Origin: an uncultured Lachnospiraceae bacterium
Lineage (GTDB): Bacteria; Bacillota; Clostridia; Lachnospirales; Lachnospiraceae
DNA: 7,449 nucleotides
NCBI GenBank assembly: GCA_902797705.1
Contig: CADBTX010000239.1
Span: 1 to 7,449, forward strand
Reading direction: 5' to 3'
Below the pieces are notes generated by a model. That model searched no databases. It was not told the origin of the DNA and worked only from the letters and a program-made list of their open reading frames with translations. How positions within the stretch are numbered: the first letter of the stretch is position 1; the number at the start of each line of letters is the position of its first letter. This document shows positions 1 through 6,831 of the stretch, one piece after another. A program made the position numbers and the translations under genes.

Positions 1-1580
1 CCCTTAAGATATGACTCTGCCCAGGCGTGTGCATCCTCTGAGCCCACCTTTTCATGGCTTCCCTCTGCTTCCACCTTATAGCCCTGGACATATCTGGAGG
101 GTATCCCGTATTCCCTTGATAAAAGAACAAAGGCCGTGGCGAAATAGCTGCAGTACCCCTCTCTTTTTTCAAAGAGAAAATAGTCCAGGAATTCCTCCGG
201 GCTTTTCACACTTTCCGGGATATCCCCTGGACTTTCCGTATATTTAAAATCTGCAAATAATCCCTCCAGAGCGCAGAGCTTCTCATAATCCGTGTCCTTA
301 TCCTTAAGGGCTCTGTCCGCATACTCCCTTGCCCTTTCTGAAATACCGGTTCCAGGAAGGCAGGTTTTTTCTATGTTCTCTCTGTACTTAAGATAGCCTT
401 CATAATTCGGCGTTTCCTCCGAGCCGTATTCCTTCCTTGCTTCCTCCCACATTTCTTCACTGAGATCCTTTTTCTCCGAAGCGTATTCCATAAACCCGGG
501 ACTGTCCCTGTTTATCCTGAAGTAATCCAGTGAGTAGTTTTCCTTATCCTTTCTGCTTAAAGACAGGGTCTTTTCCGGAAAAAAGATCCTTTCGGTCCGC
601 ATATCCTTATATCTTACGGATAGTTTTCCCATTCTGAAAAGGGACGCCGGATCGTATTCATCATCCGGAGATATAACGCTCCCCAGGGTCTCAATGGTGT
701 CCATGCCGTCAAAGGTCCCATCCTCCTCAGCCGCCGTGTCCCACATATGTCCGTCAAAGCTGTCAAAGGTCTTTCCCTTTAAGTAGATAACGGGATCACT
801 CCCAAGATGGGTGTCGATCTCCATCACAGTATGCTCTGCCATGCGAAGATTTCCGCCCGGCCCTGCCTTTTCGGAAAAACCTATAACATCGGATTCCCTG
901 TCCCAGGGACTTCCTCCCTGAAAGCTTTCGGAAAGCAGAATACAGCCGCTTCTCACGGTTTCCGTGATCTTCTTCACGAATCCCCAGTCATAGGGCGTAT
1001 CAGGGATACGGATAAAGGAAATAAGTATAAAGGGGCAGATCAGAAAAACCGCCGTTCCCGCGAGATGCTTTTTTACCTCCGTATCCCCTGTCTTCTTTGA
1101 ATACCTCTGCACACCGTCTGCAAATACTGCGAGTATGAAAAGAAAGGTCATCATCACTGTGAGCTTATCTGCTGACCTGGCGGTATATATTGAAATTATA
1201 AGTCCCGCTGCCGCCATAAGAGAGAGCACGGCCTTTAAGAAATACTTTTTTTCGGAAAGAAGGATGATCAGGGTCGAAAAAAGCGCCATAAACAGGATAA
1301 GAGGCACCCATACGCCCTCTCTCACGGTCTCAAGCCTTTTCCCCGGAGGAAGCATAATGATAACCCCTGACAATAAGGCCGCCATGATCCCGGACAGCAC
1401 CGCTCTTCCCCTTTTCTTAAGATGCCGGAAGAGAAGGAAGATAATAAGAGCCGAAATGAGCAGTATCTCCGCGGCTCCGTTGATCATGCCCCTACTCTCT
1501 ATAAGCGGTCTCAGCCAGGAAAATACCACAAAGGAAAAGGGTATCAGAAATATGCAGTCATATAATAGCCCTGTTATCAT
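1..1580 (-). CDS. TgpA-like membrane transglutaminase (3' end cut by window edge)
   Basis: The frame is open from the ATG at 1580 to the left edge, 526 codons with no stop. Residues 1-192 are mostly hydrophobic, with about seven predicted membrane segments (roughly 5-25, 36-52, 60-78, 90-108, 113-131, 141-156, 172-191). A large, probably extracytoplasmic region follows. At 266-280 it has YLKGKTFDSFDGHMW, resembling the Y-L-[RK]-G..Y-D-x-Y-x-G-x-x-W motif seen before the core in TgpA-type proteins. The transglutaminase core is clear: EGYCSYFATAF with Cys477 as likely nucleophile, then GIPSRYVQGY, then EDAHAWAESY with His518. The third catalytic residue (Asp/Asn) and any later membrane helix or DUF4129-like tail lie outside the window. 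Residues 282-460 are rich in D, E and Y. The ATG overlaps the stop of the DUF58 gene as ATGA and follows AAGGGAAGGGG, so the start is well supported. Family members act on peptide or isopeptide bonds at the envelope; whether this one crosslinks or hydrolyses is unknown. Confidence 0.93.
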   Translation of the reverse strand, partial: MITGLLYDCIFLIPFSFVVFSWLRPLIESRGMINGAAEILLISALIIFLLFRHLKKRGRAVLSGIMAALLSGVIIMLPPGKRLETVREGVWVPLILFMALFSTLIILLSEKKYFLKAVLSLMAAAGLIISIYTARSADKLTVMMTFLFILAVFADGVQRYSKKTGDTEVKKHLAGTAVFLICPFILISFIRIPDTPYDWGFVKKITETVRSGCILLSESFQGGSPWDRESDVIGFSEKAGPGGNLRMAEHTVMEIDTHLGSDPVIYLKGKTFDSFDGHMWDTAAEEDGTFDGMDTIETLGSVISPDDEYDPASLFRMGKLSVRYKDMRTERIFFPEKTLSLSRKDKENYSLDYFRINRDSPGFMEYASEKKDLSEEMWEEARKEYGSEETPNYEGYLKYRENIEKTCLPGTGISERAREYADRALKDKDTDYEKLCALEGLFADFKYTESPGDIPESVKSPEEFLDYFLFEKREGYCSYFATAFVLLSREYGIPSRYVQGYKVEAEGSHEKVGSEDAHAWAESYLK

Positions 1581-2665
1581 TCTGCCCCTTCCCTTATCCG
1601 GAATAACAGCGGCGTATTATCCCTGTTTGCACTCTTTATCCGCTCTCCGGTCTCATCCGACCACTTCTCAAGGACAAAGATCATGATCCTGTATCCCGAA
1701 AGCACGCTTTCCTTTTCCAATGCTAAGATAAAGCTCTCTATATCCCTGTCCTCCCTGAACTTAAGAGTGCACATCCTCCGGTATAGTTCTTCAAAATCCT
1801 CTCTGTCATTCACCGGCAGTTTTATCACCTGATCTTCAAAGATAAAAAGATCCGCAGGGATCATCTTCTCCAGAAAATACAGGGAAAGTGAGATCGCATC
1901 CTCCATCACGCCGTTTTCCTTTGGAAGAAAATCCCCGTCGTTCTTATAATACCGGCCGCAGTCCATGATAATGGCAACCCCGCTCTTCTCTTCCCCCTTC
2001 TTTTCACGGACCATTATCTTCTGCAGCCTTCCGCTTATCTTCCAATTGATAAAACGAAGATCGTCTCCCATGACGTATTCCCGTACGGGGATATCCGCTT
2101 CGGTCCTCATTGCCATACTGTCCCTCTCGGTTTCAAAGATCTGAAGGGCATCCGGATCATCCCCGGGATGGATTATGGCCGGAGAAACGATGACGTTCAG
2201 GGGCTCCTTTATCCTGAAGATCACGGAGAACAGGCCGAAGAAGTCCCCCACCCGTATTTCCTTTATACCGACGTTATACTCTCCGCGGTAACGGCATACG
2301 AGCTTTGAACGCCGCTTTATAAAGGAATGGGGCGGCAGTTCATATTCCGCAGCCTCATCTATCTCCGTCACCGACGAAAAGGAGGAATACATTCTGATCT
2401 TCAGGGACGAAAAAGAAAACCACCCTTCATTCTGAAGAGTGATATAGAGCTCGTAAGGTTCTCCGGACACCATGTCCCTGCCTTCGGTTTCCTGATATAT
2501 CTTCAGGGAAGCAATAACGAGAAAAATATAGATAAATGAAATGACCGGGATCATAAGGACTGTAAAGAAAAAAATATAGGTCACCGGTCCTCCGTAGAAG
2601 GAGATGGCAATAAGGGAAAGTATAAACCCTGATAAGAGGATCGCTATTTTCCGCTTATCCATCAT
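1577..2665 (-). CDS. DUF58-family membrane protein (MoxR partner)
   Basis: This is a complete 362-residue protein. Two membrane segments lie near the N-terminus (about 6-24 and 28-52), and a beta-rich region follows. Residues 126-146 (YRGEYNVGIKEIRVGDFFGLF-like) match the R-G-x-Y-x-x-G...D-x-F-G-L-F block before the DUF58 core. The DUF58 signature is at 196-221 (EYVMGDDLRFINWKISGRL, then IMVREKK), with Gly200-Asp201-Asp202 and Asn207-Trp208-Lys209. A vWA-like fold would begin at 229-235 (GVAIIMD). The expected metal-site motif DxSxS reads D235-C-G-R-Y, lacking both serines, so metal binding there is doubtful. Two ATGs are in tandem. The first gives an 11-base overlap with moxR; the second, at 2662, sits six bases from the GGGGG tract and may be the real start. 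DUF58 proteins are usually encoded beside MoxR ATPases and are taken to be their partners; the molecular job is not established. Confidence 0.93.
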   Translation of the reverse strand: MMDKRKIAILLSGFILSLIAISFYGGPVTYIFFFTVLMIPVISFIYIFLVIASLKIYQETEGRDMVSGEPYELYITLQNEGWFSFSSLKIRMYSSFSSVTEIDEAAEYELPPHSFIKRRSKLVCRYRGEYNVGIKEIRVGDFFGLFSVIFRIKEPLNVIVSPAIIHPGDDPDALQIFETERDSMAMRTEADIPVREYVMGDDLRFINWKISGRLQKIMVREKKGEEKSGVAIIMDCGRYYKNDGDFLPKENGVMEDAISLSLYFLEKMIPADLFIFEDQVIKLPVNDREDFEELYRRMCTLKFREDRDIESFILALEKESVLSGYRIMIFVLEKWSDETGERIKSANRDNTPLLFRIREGAE

Positions 2666-3587
2666 AGTCCCCCGCAGGAACAGGGATCTTCAGAAGAAGT
2701 GAGGAGAGAATATCCCCGTTGGACTTTTTTTCAAGCCGCATTCCCCTTGCGGGGATAAGCCTGTGGGCAAGGACCGGAATTGCTGTCTCCTTTATATCAT
2801 CGGGTTTCACAAATGACCGTCCCTGAAGAAAAGCTCTGGCTCTGGAAACACGTATGAGATGCAGCATGGCTCTGGGACTGGCTCCCAGGGAGAATATATC
2901 TTCATTCCTTGTGGCCGCTATCACTGCCCTTCCGTAGGAAAGCACGGCATCACTTACATACACCTCTTCGACCGCTTTTTTCAGGGCCTCTGTATCCCCT
3001 ATATCCGGAACAGGCTTTATGTCCTCTGTCTTCATTCCGTTCAGATATTCTTTTGCGATCCTAAGCTCCTCCTCTTCCGAAGGGTAGCCTATGGACAGCC
3101 TCATCATGAAACGGTCCAGCTGCGCTTCAGGCAGGGGATAGGTCCCCACAAAGGAAATGGGATTCTGTGTGGCTATTACCATAAAGGGCTTTGGAAGAGG
3201 ATATATCACTCCGTCAACGGTGATGTGAGACTCCTCCATGGCTTCAAGAAGAGCGGACTGGGTCTTTGGCGTAGCCCGGTTAAGCTCATCCGCGAGGACC
3301 ACATTCTTCATCACCGCCCCCGGACGGAAAAGGAATTCACCCTTTTTCATATCATAGACGTTCATACCCGTCACATCCCCGGGGAGGGTATCCGGAGTAA
3401 ACTGAATACGTCCGAAGGAAAGACCGGAAAGTCCGGCGAATGCACGGGCAAGAGTGGTCTTTCCAACCCCGGGCACATCCTCTAAAAGCACATGTCCACC
3501 CGCGAGAAAACAGGAGATCACATTATCCGTGATCTCCCTTTTCCCAAGGAAATATCTGTTCAGTTCTTTTCGAAACAGATCGACCAT
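2655..3587 (-). CDS. MoxR-family AAA+ ATPase
   Basis: This is a complete 310-residue protein of normal length for the family. Walker A is DVPGVGKTTLA (37-47, Lys43). Walker B is VVLADELNRA (96-105, Asp100-Glu101), followed by the MoxR-typical TPKTQSALLEAMEE. Sensor 1 lies in IATQNP (Asn142), the putative arginine finger in LPEAQLDRFMMR (Arg159), and sensor 2 in GASPRA (Arg239). The C-terminal half carries the helical lid. No signal peptide or membrane helix is present, so it is cytoplasmic. MoxR ATPases are AAA+ chaperone-like machines that remodel or help mature partner complexes, often with vWA/DUF58 proteins. Its ATG begins immediately after the TAA of the GG-leader gene with zero spacing and only a weak AAAAAGGG site 12 bases upstream, which suggests translational coupling. 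Its 3' end overlaps the DUF58 gene. All ATPase motifs look intact. Confidence 0.96.
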   Translation of the reverse strand: MVDLFRKELNRYFLGKREITDNVISCFLAGGHVLLEDVPGVGKTTLARAFAGLSGLSFGRIQFTPDTLPGDVTGMNVYDMKKGEFLFRPGAVMKNVVLADELNRATPKTQSALLEAMEESHITVDGVIYPLPKPFMVIATQNPISFVGTYPLPEAQLDRFMMRLSIGYPSEEEELRIAKEYLNGMKTEDIKPVPDIGDTEALKKAVEEVYVSDAVLSYGRAVIAATRNEDIFSLGASPRAMLHLIRVSRARAFLQGRSFVKPDDIKETAIPVLAHRLIPARGMRLEKKSNGDILSSLLLKIPVPAGDYDG

Positions 3588-3908
3588 TTAATAATTATAC
3601 CCTTTTTCTGCGCATAGCTTTTTCCAATCCGCAAGCCAGCTCACATTTCCTTCGTAACAGACGAAAGAGCCATGTTTGCTGCAGTGATATTCCACGCTGT
3701 CAAGCTTCTTGTCATGATAAGCGCCGCGTACTATATACTTGTCATTGCCGCAGGCCGGACACACGATCTCCATTCCCTTTGTGGGAAGATCTCCGGTTTC
3801 TACAAAGCCCCCCGATACCTTTTCCAGTTCATCATCTATCATCTTTTCCATCTCATTTTCCTCCTGAAGTGTTGTTTCCTCTGAAACATGGGTTTTCTTT
3901 TCTTCCAT
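3588..3908 (-). CDS. Small protein with double-glycine leader and zinc-ribbon-like core
   Basis: This is a 106-residue protein counted from the ATG at 3908. The N-terminal 34 residues are acidic and end in EMEKMIDDELEKVSGG. Counting back from the glycine pair, Met is at -12, Leu at -7, Val at -4 and Gly at -2/-1, which is the consensus of bacteriocin-type leaders cleaved by C39 peptidases of PCAT transporters. The remaining 72 residues are hydrophilic, with Cys50-x2-Cys53 (CPACGND) and Cys76-x2-His79-x4-Cys84 (CSKHGSFVC), plus Cys99. This looks like a zinc ribbon with a C/C//C/(H or C) ligand set rather than a membrane-active peptide. The start overlaps the upstream stop as TGATG. A GTG at 3911, nine bases from GAGGGAG, is an equally placed alternative giving one extra residue. 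No C39 peptidase or transporter is visible nearby. I do not recognise a named family. It could be an exported peptide, an RiPP-like precursor, or a cytoplasmic metal-binding adaptor whose leader resemblance is fortuitous. Confidence 0.85.
   Translation of the reverse strand: MEEKKTHVSEETTLQEENEMEKMIDDELEKVSGGFVETGDLPTKGMEIVCPACGNDKYIVRGAYHDKKLDSVEYHCSKHGSFVCYEGNVSWLADWKKLCAEKGYNY
3807..3851 (-). other. Bacteriocin-type double-glycine leader end
   Basis: This covers residues 20-34 of the small protein, ending ELEKVSGG. The hydrophobic residues at -12, -7 and -4 and glycines at -2/-1 fit the C39-peptidase leader consensus. Predicted cleavage would be between Gly34 and Phe35. The motif is seen directly; its processing is inferred. 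Confidence 0.7.
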
Positions 3909-6814
3909 CACGCTCTTCTTCTCCCTCTTTTCTTGTCCCTCATACTAATATACGTAAGAAGTATGAATAATGTCAGGGCAAATATCACCGCTAATCCTAT
4001 AAAGACTATCATGATGTTCAGGTCGGTATAATGTCCGATGGCGTAGGGCGAGAATCTGTCTGTCTTGATGGTGATGGTATCCGGATCATCGTCCAGGTCT
4101 TCAAGCACATCCACCTCACCATTATGGTTCCTTACGATGCAGTAATCAGTGTTCCTTCCCCTGAACTCCTCGGGTATCTTCAGAGTGATCTGCATGGGAG
4201 TATCCAGCTCTTCCACCATCTCAGGCGCTCCATCCACCGTTTTCATAAGGGTCATATACAGATATTTGTCTATACTGATTCCCCTTGCCTTCTTAACCGC
4301 TTCCTTCTCGTATTCACCGGGATTCTCCGCTCCGGATATGGTGAAGGAAATGACTATATTATCCCCTTCCATAAGCTTAAGCTTCTCCTCCCTGGAAAGG
4401 CAGGCTCTAACCACCTCCTGAAGGTTTTTAACGGTATTGTCGTTTCCAAGCTCCAGTATTTCCCCTTCCTTTCCGGGGGCCATATATTCATTGTTTATAA
4501 GAATATCCAGGTATCCAAGCTCATATGCTTCATTGATAAGGATTGCGTCACCGCCGCCGTCAATAAGCTTTTCCGCTGTTTCCCTTGTGATATCAAGGGA
4601 CTGGTAAACTCCTTCAGCCTTATCGGGATTATATACCTCCACAACATCCTTAAGACCGTCTGTATCATCCATTCCTATGAGGTTCTGCTCCTGGGGAGCT
4701 GTAATGGTATCAGTATCACCTTCGGTGTCGGCTCCTGCTGATGATAACGCACCATCCCCGCCTCCTCCTTCGGATCCGGCTCCTGAAGCATCTCCTGCCT
4801 CCTCCGCTGCGATCATGGCCTCAAACTCCGCTCTGCTCATATTTCCGGAATTTCGTTTATCGGAATTTTCTCCGCCCTTCTGGAGCTTGGCCACCGCTAT
4901 GGCTTCTGCTTCCGCAGTGGATATGATCTTATCCATCTTAACCTTATTCACGGAATCTGCTTTCGGAGCAAAGGCTACGGATATGGTGTGATCCCTCTTT
5001 ATGTTCTTAAAGGTGTAGGAGGTCACAGCCCCCACCTGTTTTCCGTCTACGGAAACCGCCAGCACTCCGTATCCGTTATCCGGGGAGATGGAGTAGGTCA
5101 CGGTATTTCCCTCGGTCACGCTGATATCACCGGAAGGTGTGATAACGCCTCCCGAATTAGCCACTCCGGATCTTAAGGTGTGGTTCTTCGCCCCTTCCTT
5201 TTCAAAGTATGCAGTGATACTCAGGTCACGGTCCAGATTCTTTATCCTGTAATCCGGGGAAGTGCTTATGATCTGGTTATTTAATACATAACCCTTGAAA
5301 CTGTATCCTGAAGCGGCACTGGCCTTTAAGTCCACCGTATCGCCCGTTTTATAGTTTCCTTCTCCGGTCACCCTTCCGCCTTCGGAGGGAGAGGCCGCTA
5401 CCTTCACCACAAATCTGTCTTTCTTAAATTCGGCTATAAAGGTGTGATCTTTTTTAACATCCGTTATCTTAATCTTCTTATCGCGGCTTACGAGCCTGTC
5501 CTTCTCATACCAGCCCTCAAAGATATATCCGTCCTTAGGAACAGCTTCAATGACCGTGCTCTTGCCTCTGTCTACTCTTCCGCCGCCCTTGACTGTGCCC
5601 TTTTCCTTATCGGCGCTCTTTACCTTTATCTCATAATCCGACTCGATGAAAATGGCCTTGTAGCGAAGATCCTTTGTGATCCTGTCCGTGGTAAAGGTCG
5701 CGGATGAGCTCACATGGCTGTAATCATCTGCATTGACCCACTCGTCAAATTTATAGCCCTTTTCCGCCACCGCGGTAAGAGTGGTCCTGTCGCCGCCGTT
5801 AAAATTACCCTTTCCGGTAACATAGCCCGCATCGGAGGGCTCAACCCAGGCGTTTACCACATACTTATCCTTTGAAACACTGACACTTGCAGTGTCCTTA
5901 AAATTCTCATTCTGCCTCGAGGTCACGATGACTGTCAGTGATCCGGCACTTTCATCTCCGCCTATCCTCAGGTTGCCGTCACCGTCTATGGACGTATCCC
6001 CGGAGGTCTGTCCCTGAAGCTTCCAGCTTACAGAGGTATCGGGATTATTCTCACCCTCCACCTTCACATCGAACTTCATGGAGCCGCCCTGCCTTAAGCT
6101 GGCGCTTCCGGGCCACAGCTTGATGCTGGTTATCACAGGTGAAGCCTGCTCCACCCTCATGGATACGTTTATCTTTGCTTCGGCGCGGGTATTCAGATCG
6201 GTAAATATAAGGGTTGTGGCAAAATCTCCCGGAGCCATCTTCTCCTTTGCGACTTCCACGCTTCCCTGTATACTCTGTCCGGGCTGTATCGGAACATTTA
6301 CATTTGAAGGCATGTTGAGAAGGAAGATCCCGGAGGTATCTGTCTGGCTCCAGCCAAGACTTATTTCATCCCTTATGCTGGAATTTGTGATGGTAAAACT
6401 TAAGGGTCTCGGAACATCCGTGGTATTTACGGTACCGAAGCTAAGAACCTCGGAATTCACGGTGATCATCTGTCCGAGAAGCTGCTGCGACTGCCCTTCT
6501 GTTCCGGATGAAGACTGGCCTCCCTGTTCTTTCTTAGGCTCCTCTTTCTTATCCCCGTCTTCCTTCTTTTCCCCGCCATTATCCTGACCGTTTTCATCAG
6601 AAGGATCATCATCGCCGCTTTCCCCGGGAGCTTCATCTATGCTCCCGTCTCCTTCTGTCATATCCGGATCCAAAGGGATATCATCATCTATCATACTGTC
6701 GAGGGATCCTCCGTCCAAGGGATCCTCCTCTGCGTAAAGGAACAGTGAATTTGAACATAAAAGAACAAATACCAGTAAAAATACCGCTATCCTCTTAAAC
6801 AGATTTTTTTTCAT
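3908..6814 (-). CDS. Secreted, membrane-anchored multidomain surface protein with InlB-B-type repeats
   Basis: This is a 968-residue protein from the ATG at 6814, with AAAGGAGG nine bases upstream; an in-frame TTG at 6823 touches that site and is rejected as a start. Layout: Sec signal peptide 1-28 (MKKNLFKR, hydrophobic core, LYA|EE); acidic low-complexity linker about 35-110; beta domain about 115-222 (SFGTV..., IQPGQS...) like Hydin/ASPM-type domains; Big2-like Ig domain about 228-315; four InlB-B-like repeats at 318-391, 394-465, 467-539 and 545-617; Ala/Glu/Gly-rich linker about 618-710; a C-terminal domain about 711-930 ending in DRFSPYAIGHY; one TM helix about 933-957; basic tail RDKKRGRRRA. 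The protein is thus outside the cell and held by its C-terminal helix. There is no LPXTG motif. Such Ig/InlB mosaics usually serve in adhesion or as envelope scaffolds; no enzymatic motif is seen. Being first before the GG-leader, MoxR, DUF58 and transglutaminase genes, it is a candidate client of that machinery. Confidence 0.93.
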   Translation of the reverse strand: MKKNLFKRIAVFLLVFVLLCSNSLFLYAEEDPLDGGSLDSMIDDDIPLDPDMTEGDGSIDEAPGESGDDDPSDENGQDNGGEKKEDGDKKEEPKKEQGGQSSSGTEGQSQQLLGQMITVNSEVLSFGTVNTTDVPRPLSFTITNSSIRDEISLGWSQTDTSGIFLLNMPSNVNVPIQPGQSIQGSVEVAKEKMAPGDFATTLIFTDLNTRAEAKINVSMRVEQASPVITSIKLWPGSASLRQGGSMKFDVKVEGENNPDTSVSWKLQGQTSGDTSIDGDGNLRIGGDESAGSLTVIVTSRQNENFKDTASVSVSKDKYVVNAWVEPSDAGYVTGKGNFNGGDRTTLTAVAEKGYKFDEWVNADDYSHVSSSATFTTDRITKDLRYKAIFIESDYEIKVKSADKEKGTVKGGGRVDRGKSTVIEAVPKDGYIFEGWYEKDRLVSRDKKIKITDVKKDHTFIAEFKKDRFVVKVAASPSEGGRVTGEGNYKTGDTVDLKASAASGYSFKGYVLNNQIISTSPDYRIKNLDRDLSITAYFEKEGAKNHTLRSGVANSGGVITPSGDISVTEGNTVTYSISPDNGYGVLAVSVDGKQVGAVTSYTFKNIKRDHTISVAFAPKADSVNKVKMDKIISTAEAEAIAVAKLQKGGENSDKRNSGNMSRAEFEAMIAAEEAGDASGAGSEGGGGDGALSSAGADTEGDTDTITAPQEQNLIGMDDTDGLKDVVEVYNPDKAEGVYQSLDITRETAEKLIDGGGDAILINEAYELGYLDILINNEYMAPGKEGEILELGNDNTVKNLQEVVRACLSREEKLKLMEGDNIVISFTISGAENPGEYEKEAVKKARGISIDKYLYMTLMKTVDGAPEMVEELDTPMQITLKIPEEFRGRNTDYCIVRNHNGEVDVLEDLDDDPDTITIKTDRFSPYAIGHYTDLNIMIVFIGLAVIFALTLFILLTYISMRDKKRGRRRA
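3944..4018 (-). other. C-terminal transmembrane anchor of the surface protein
   Basis: Residues 933-957 are a continuous hydrophobic helix (LNIMIVFIGLAVIFALTLF, then ILLTYI), followed by the basic tail SMRDKKRGRRRA. Positive charges after the helix fit an outside-to-inside stop-transfer anchor. Confidence 0.88.
4964..5182 (-). repeat. InlB-B-type repeat 4 of the surface protein (divergent)
   Basis: Residues 545-617 begin HTLRSGVANSGGVITPSGD, contain GNTVTYSISPDNGYGVLAV and end RDHTISVAFAPK. The GY and terminal D(H)T.(S)VAF elements are kept, but the F..W pair is lost and replaced by a VDGKQVG hairpin, as is common in C-terminal units of such arrays. Confidence 0.78.
5198..5416 (-). repeat. 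InlB-B-type repeat 3 of the surface protein
   Basis: Residues 467-539 begin RFVVKVAASPSEGGRVTGEG, contain GDTVDLKASAASGYSFKGYV and end LSITAYFEKE. The tryptophan of the GW motif is replaced by Tyr here. Confidence 0.82.
5420..5635 (-). repeat. InlB-B-type repeat 2 of the surface protein
   Basis: Residues 394-465 begin YEIKVKSADKEKGTVKGGG, contain STVIEAVPKDGYIFEGWY and end HTFIAEFKKD. This unit has the typical GY.F.GW signature and follows repeat 1 directly. Confidence 0.85.
5642..5863 (-). repeat. InlB-B-type repeat 1 of the surface protein
   Basis: Residues 318-391 begin YVVNAWVEPSDAGYVTGKG, continue with a GGDRTTLTAVAEKGYKFDEW core and end DLRYKAIF. The pattern V..P..G.V.G.G....G....L.A....GY.F..W.........F......D....A.F recurs in the next three units and matches the divergent InlB B-repeat fold. 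Confidence 0.85.
6485..6712 (-). repeat. Acidic low-complexity linker (surface protein residues 35-110)
   Basis: This stretch is dominated by Asp, Glu, Gly, Lys and Ser (for example GESGDDDPSDENGQDNGG, then KKEEPKKEQGGQSSS), with no hydrophobic core. It is probably a disordered spacer lifting the folded domains away from the membrane or wall. Confidence 0.8.
6731..6814 (-). other. Sec signal peptide of the surface protein
   Basis: Residues 1-28 have a positive N-region (KKNLFKR), a hydrophobic core (IAVFLLVFVLLCSNSLFL) and a likely signal peptidase I site after LYA, before the acidic mature start EEDPLDGG. Cys20 is not in a lipobox. Confidence 0.9.
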
Positions 6815-6823
6815 GATCCACAA

Positions 6824-6831
6824 CCTCCTTT
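6824..6831 (-). promoter_or_regulatory. Strong Shine-Dalgarno site of the surface protein gene
   Basis: AAAGGAGG on the minus strand lies nine bases upstream of the ATG at 6814. It is the strongest ribosome binding site in the window and decides the start, since the TTG at 6823 would leave no spacing. It falls in the only non-coding gap (6815-6852), in which I see neither a convincing promoter nor an intrinsic terminator. Confidence 0.9.

Noticed and set aside
807..1686. Plus-strand open frames (807-1100 and 1135-1686)
   Set aside because: The minus strand is continuously open from 1580 to 1 and encodes the membrane helices and pre-core region of the transglutaminase.
2742..2755. Inverted repeat TCCCC-TTGC-GGGGA as a terminator
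   Set aside because: It is a 5-bp stem inside the moxR coding sequence with no T-run after it on either strand.
2859..3485. Plus-strand open frame of 208 codons opposite moxR
   Set aside because: The minus strand encodes all MoxR motifs in this stretch; the plus-strand frame is a by-product with no recognisable protein pattern.
3588..3600. TATAAT sequence just upstream of the moxR ATG on the minus strand
   Set aside because: It encodes the Tyr-Asn-Tyr end of the small protein, and no -35-like hexamer lies 16-18 bases upstream (AAAAGC or AAAAAG there). An initiation site here would also leave moxR almost without a leader.
3908..4020. Sortase LPXTG anchor in the surface protein
   Set aside because: No LPXTG-like motif precedes the C-terminal helix, which is followed by a long basic tail like a simple membrane anchor.
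4031..4741. Long open frame on the plus strand opposite the surface protein gene (236 codons)
   Set aside because: It is antisense to a well-supported gene, and its translation is Ile/His/Leu-rich without a domain. I saw no reason to prefer it over the minus-strand frame.
6755..6757. Cys20 in the surface protein signal peptide as a lipoprotein site
   Set aside because: The residues before it are V-L-L, with Leu rather than Gly/Ala/Ser at -1, and a good signal peptidase I site (LYA) follows.
6815..6823. TTG at 6823 as start of the surface protein
   Set aside because: It directly touches the GGAGG site, leaving no spacing; the ATG at 6814 has ideal spacing and gives a standard signal peptide.
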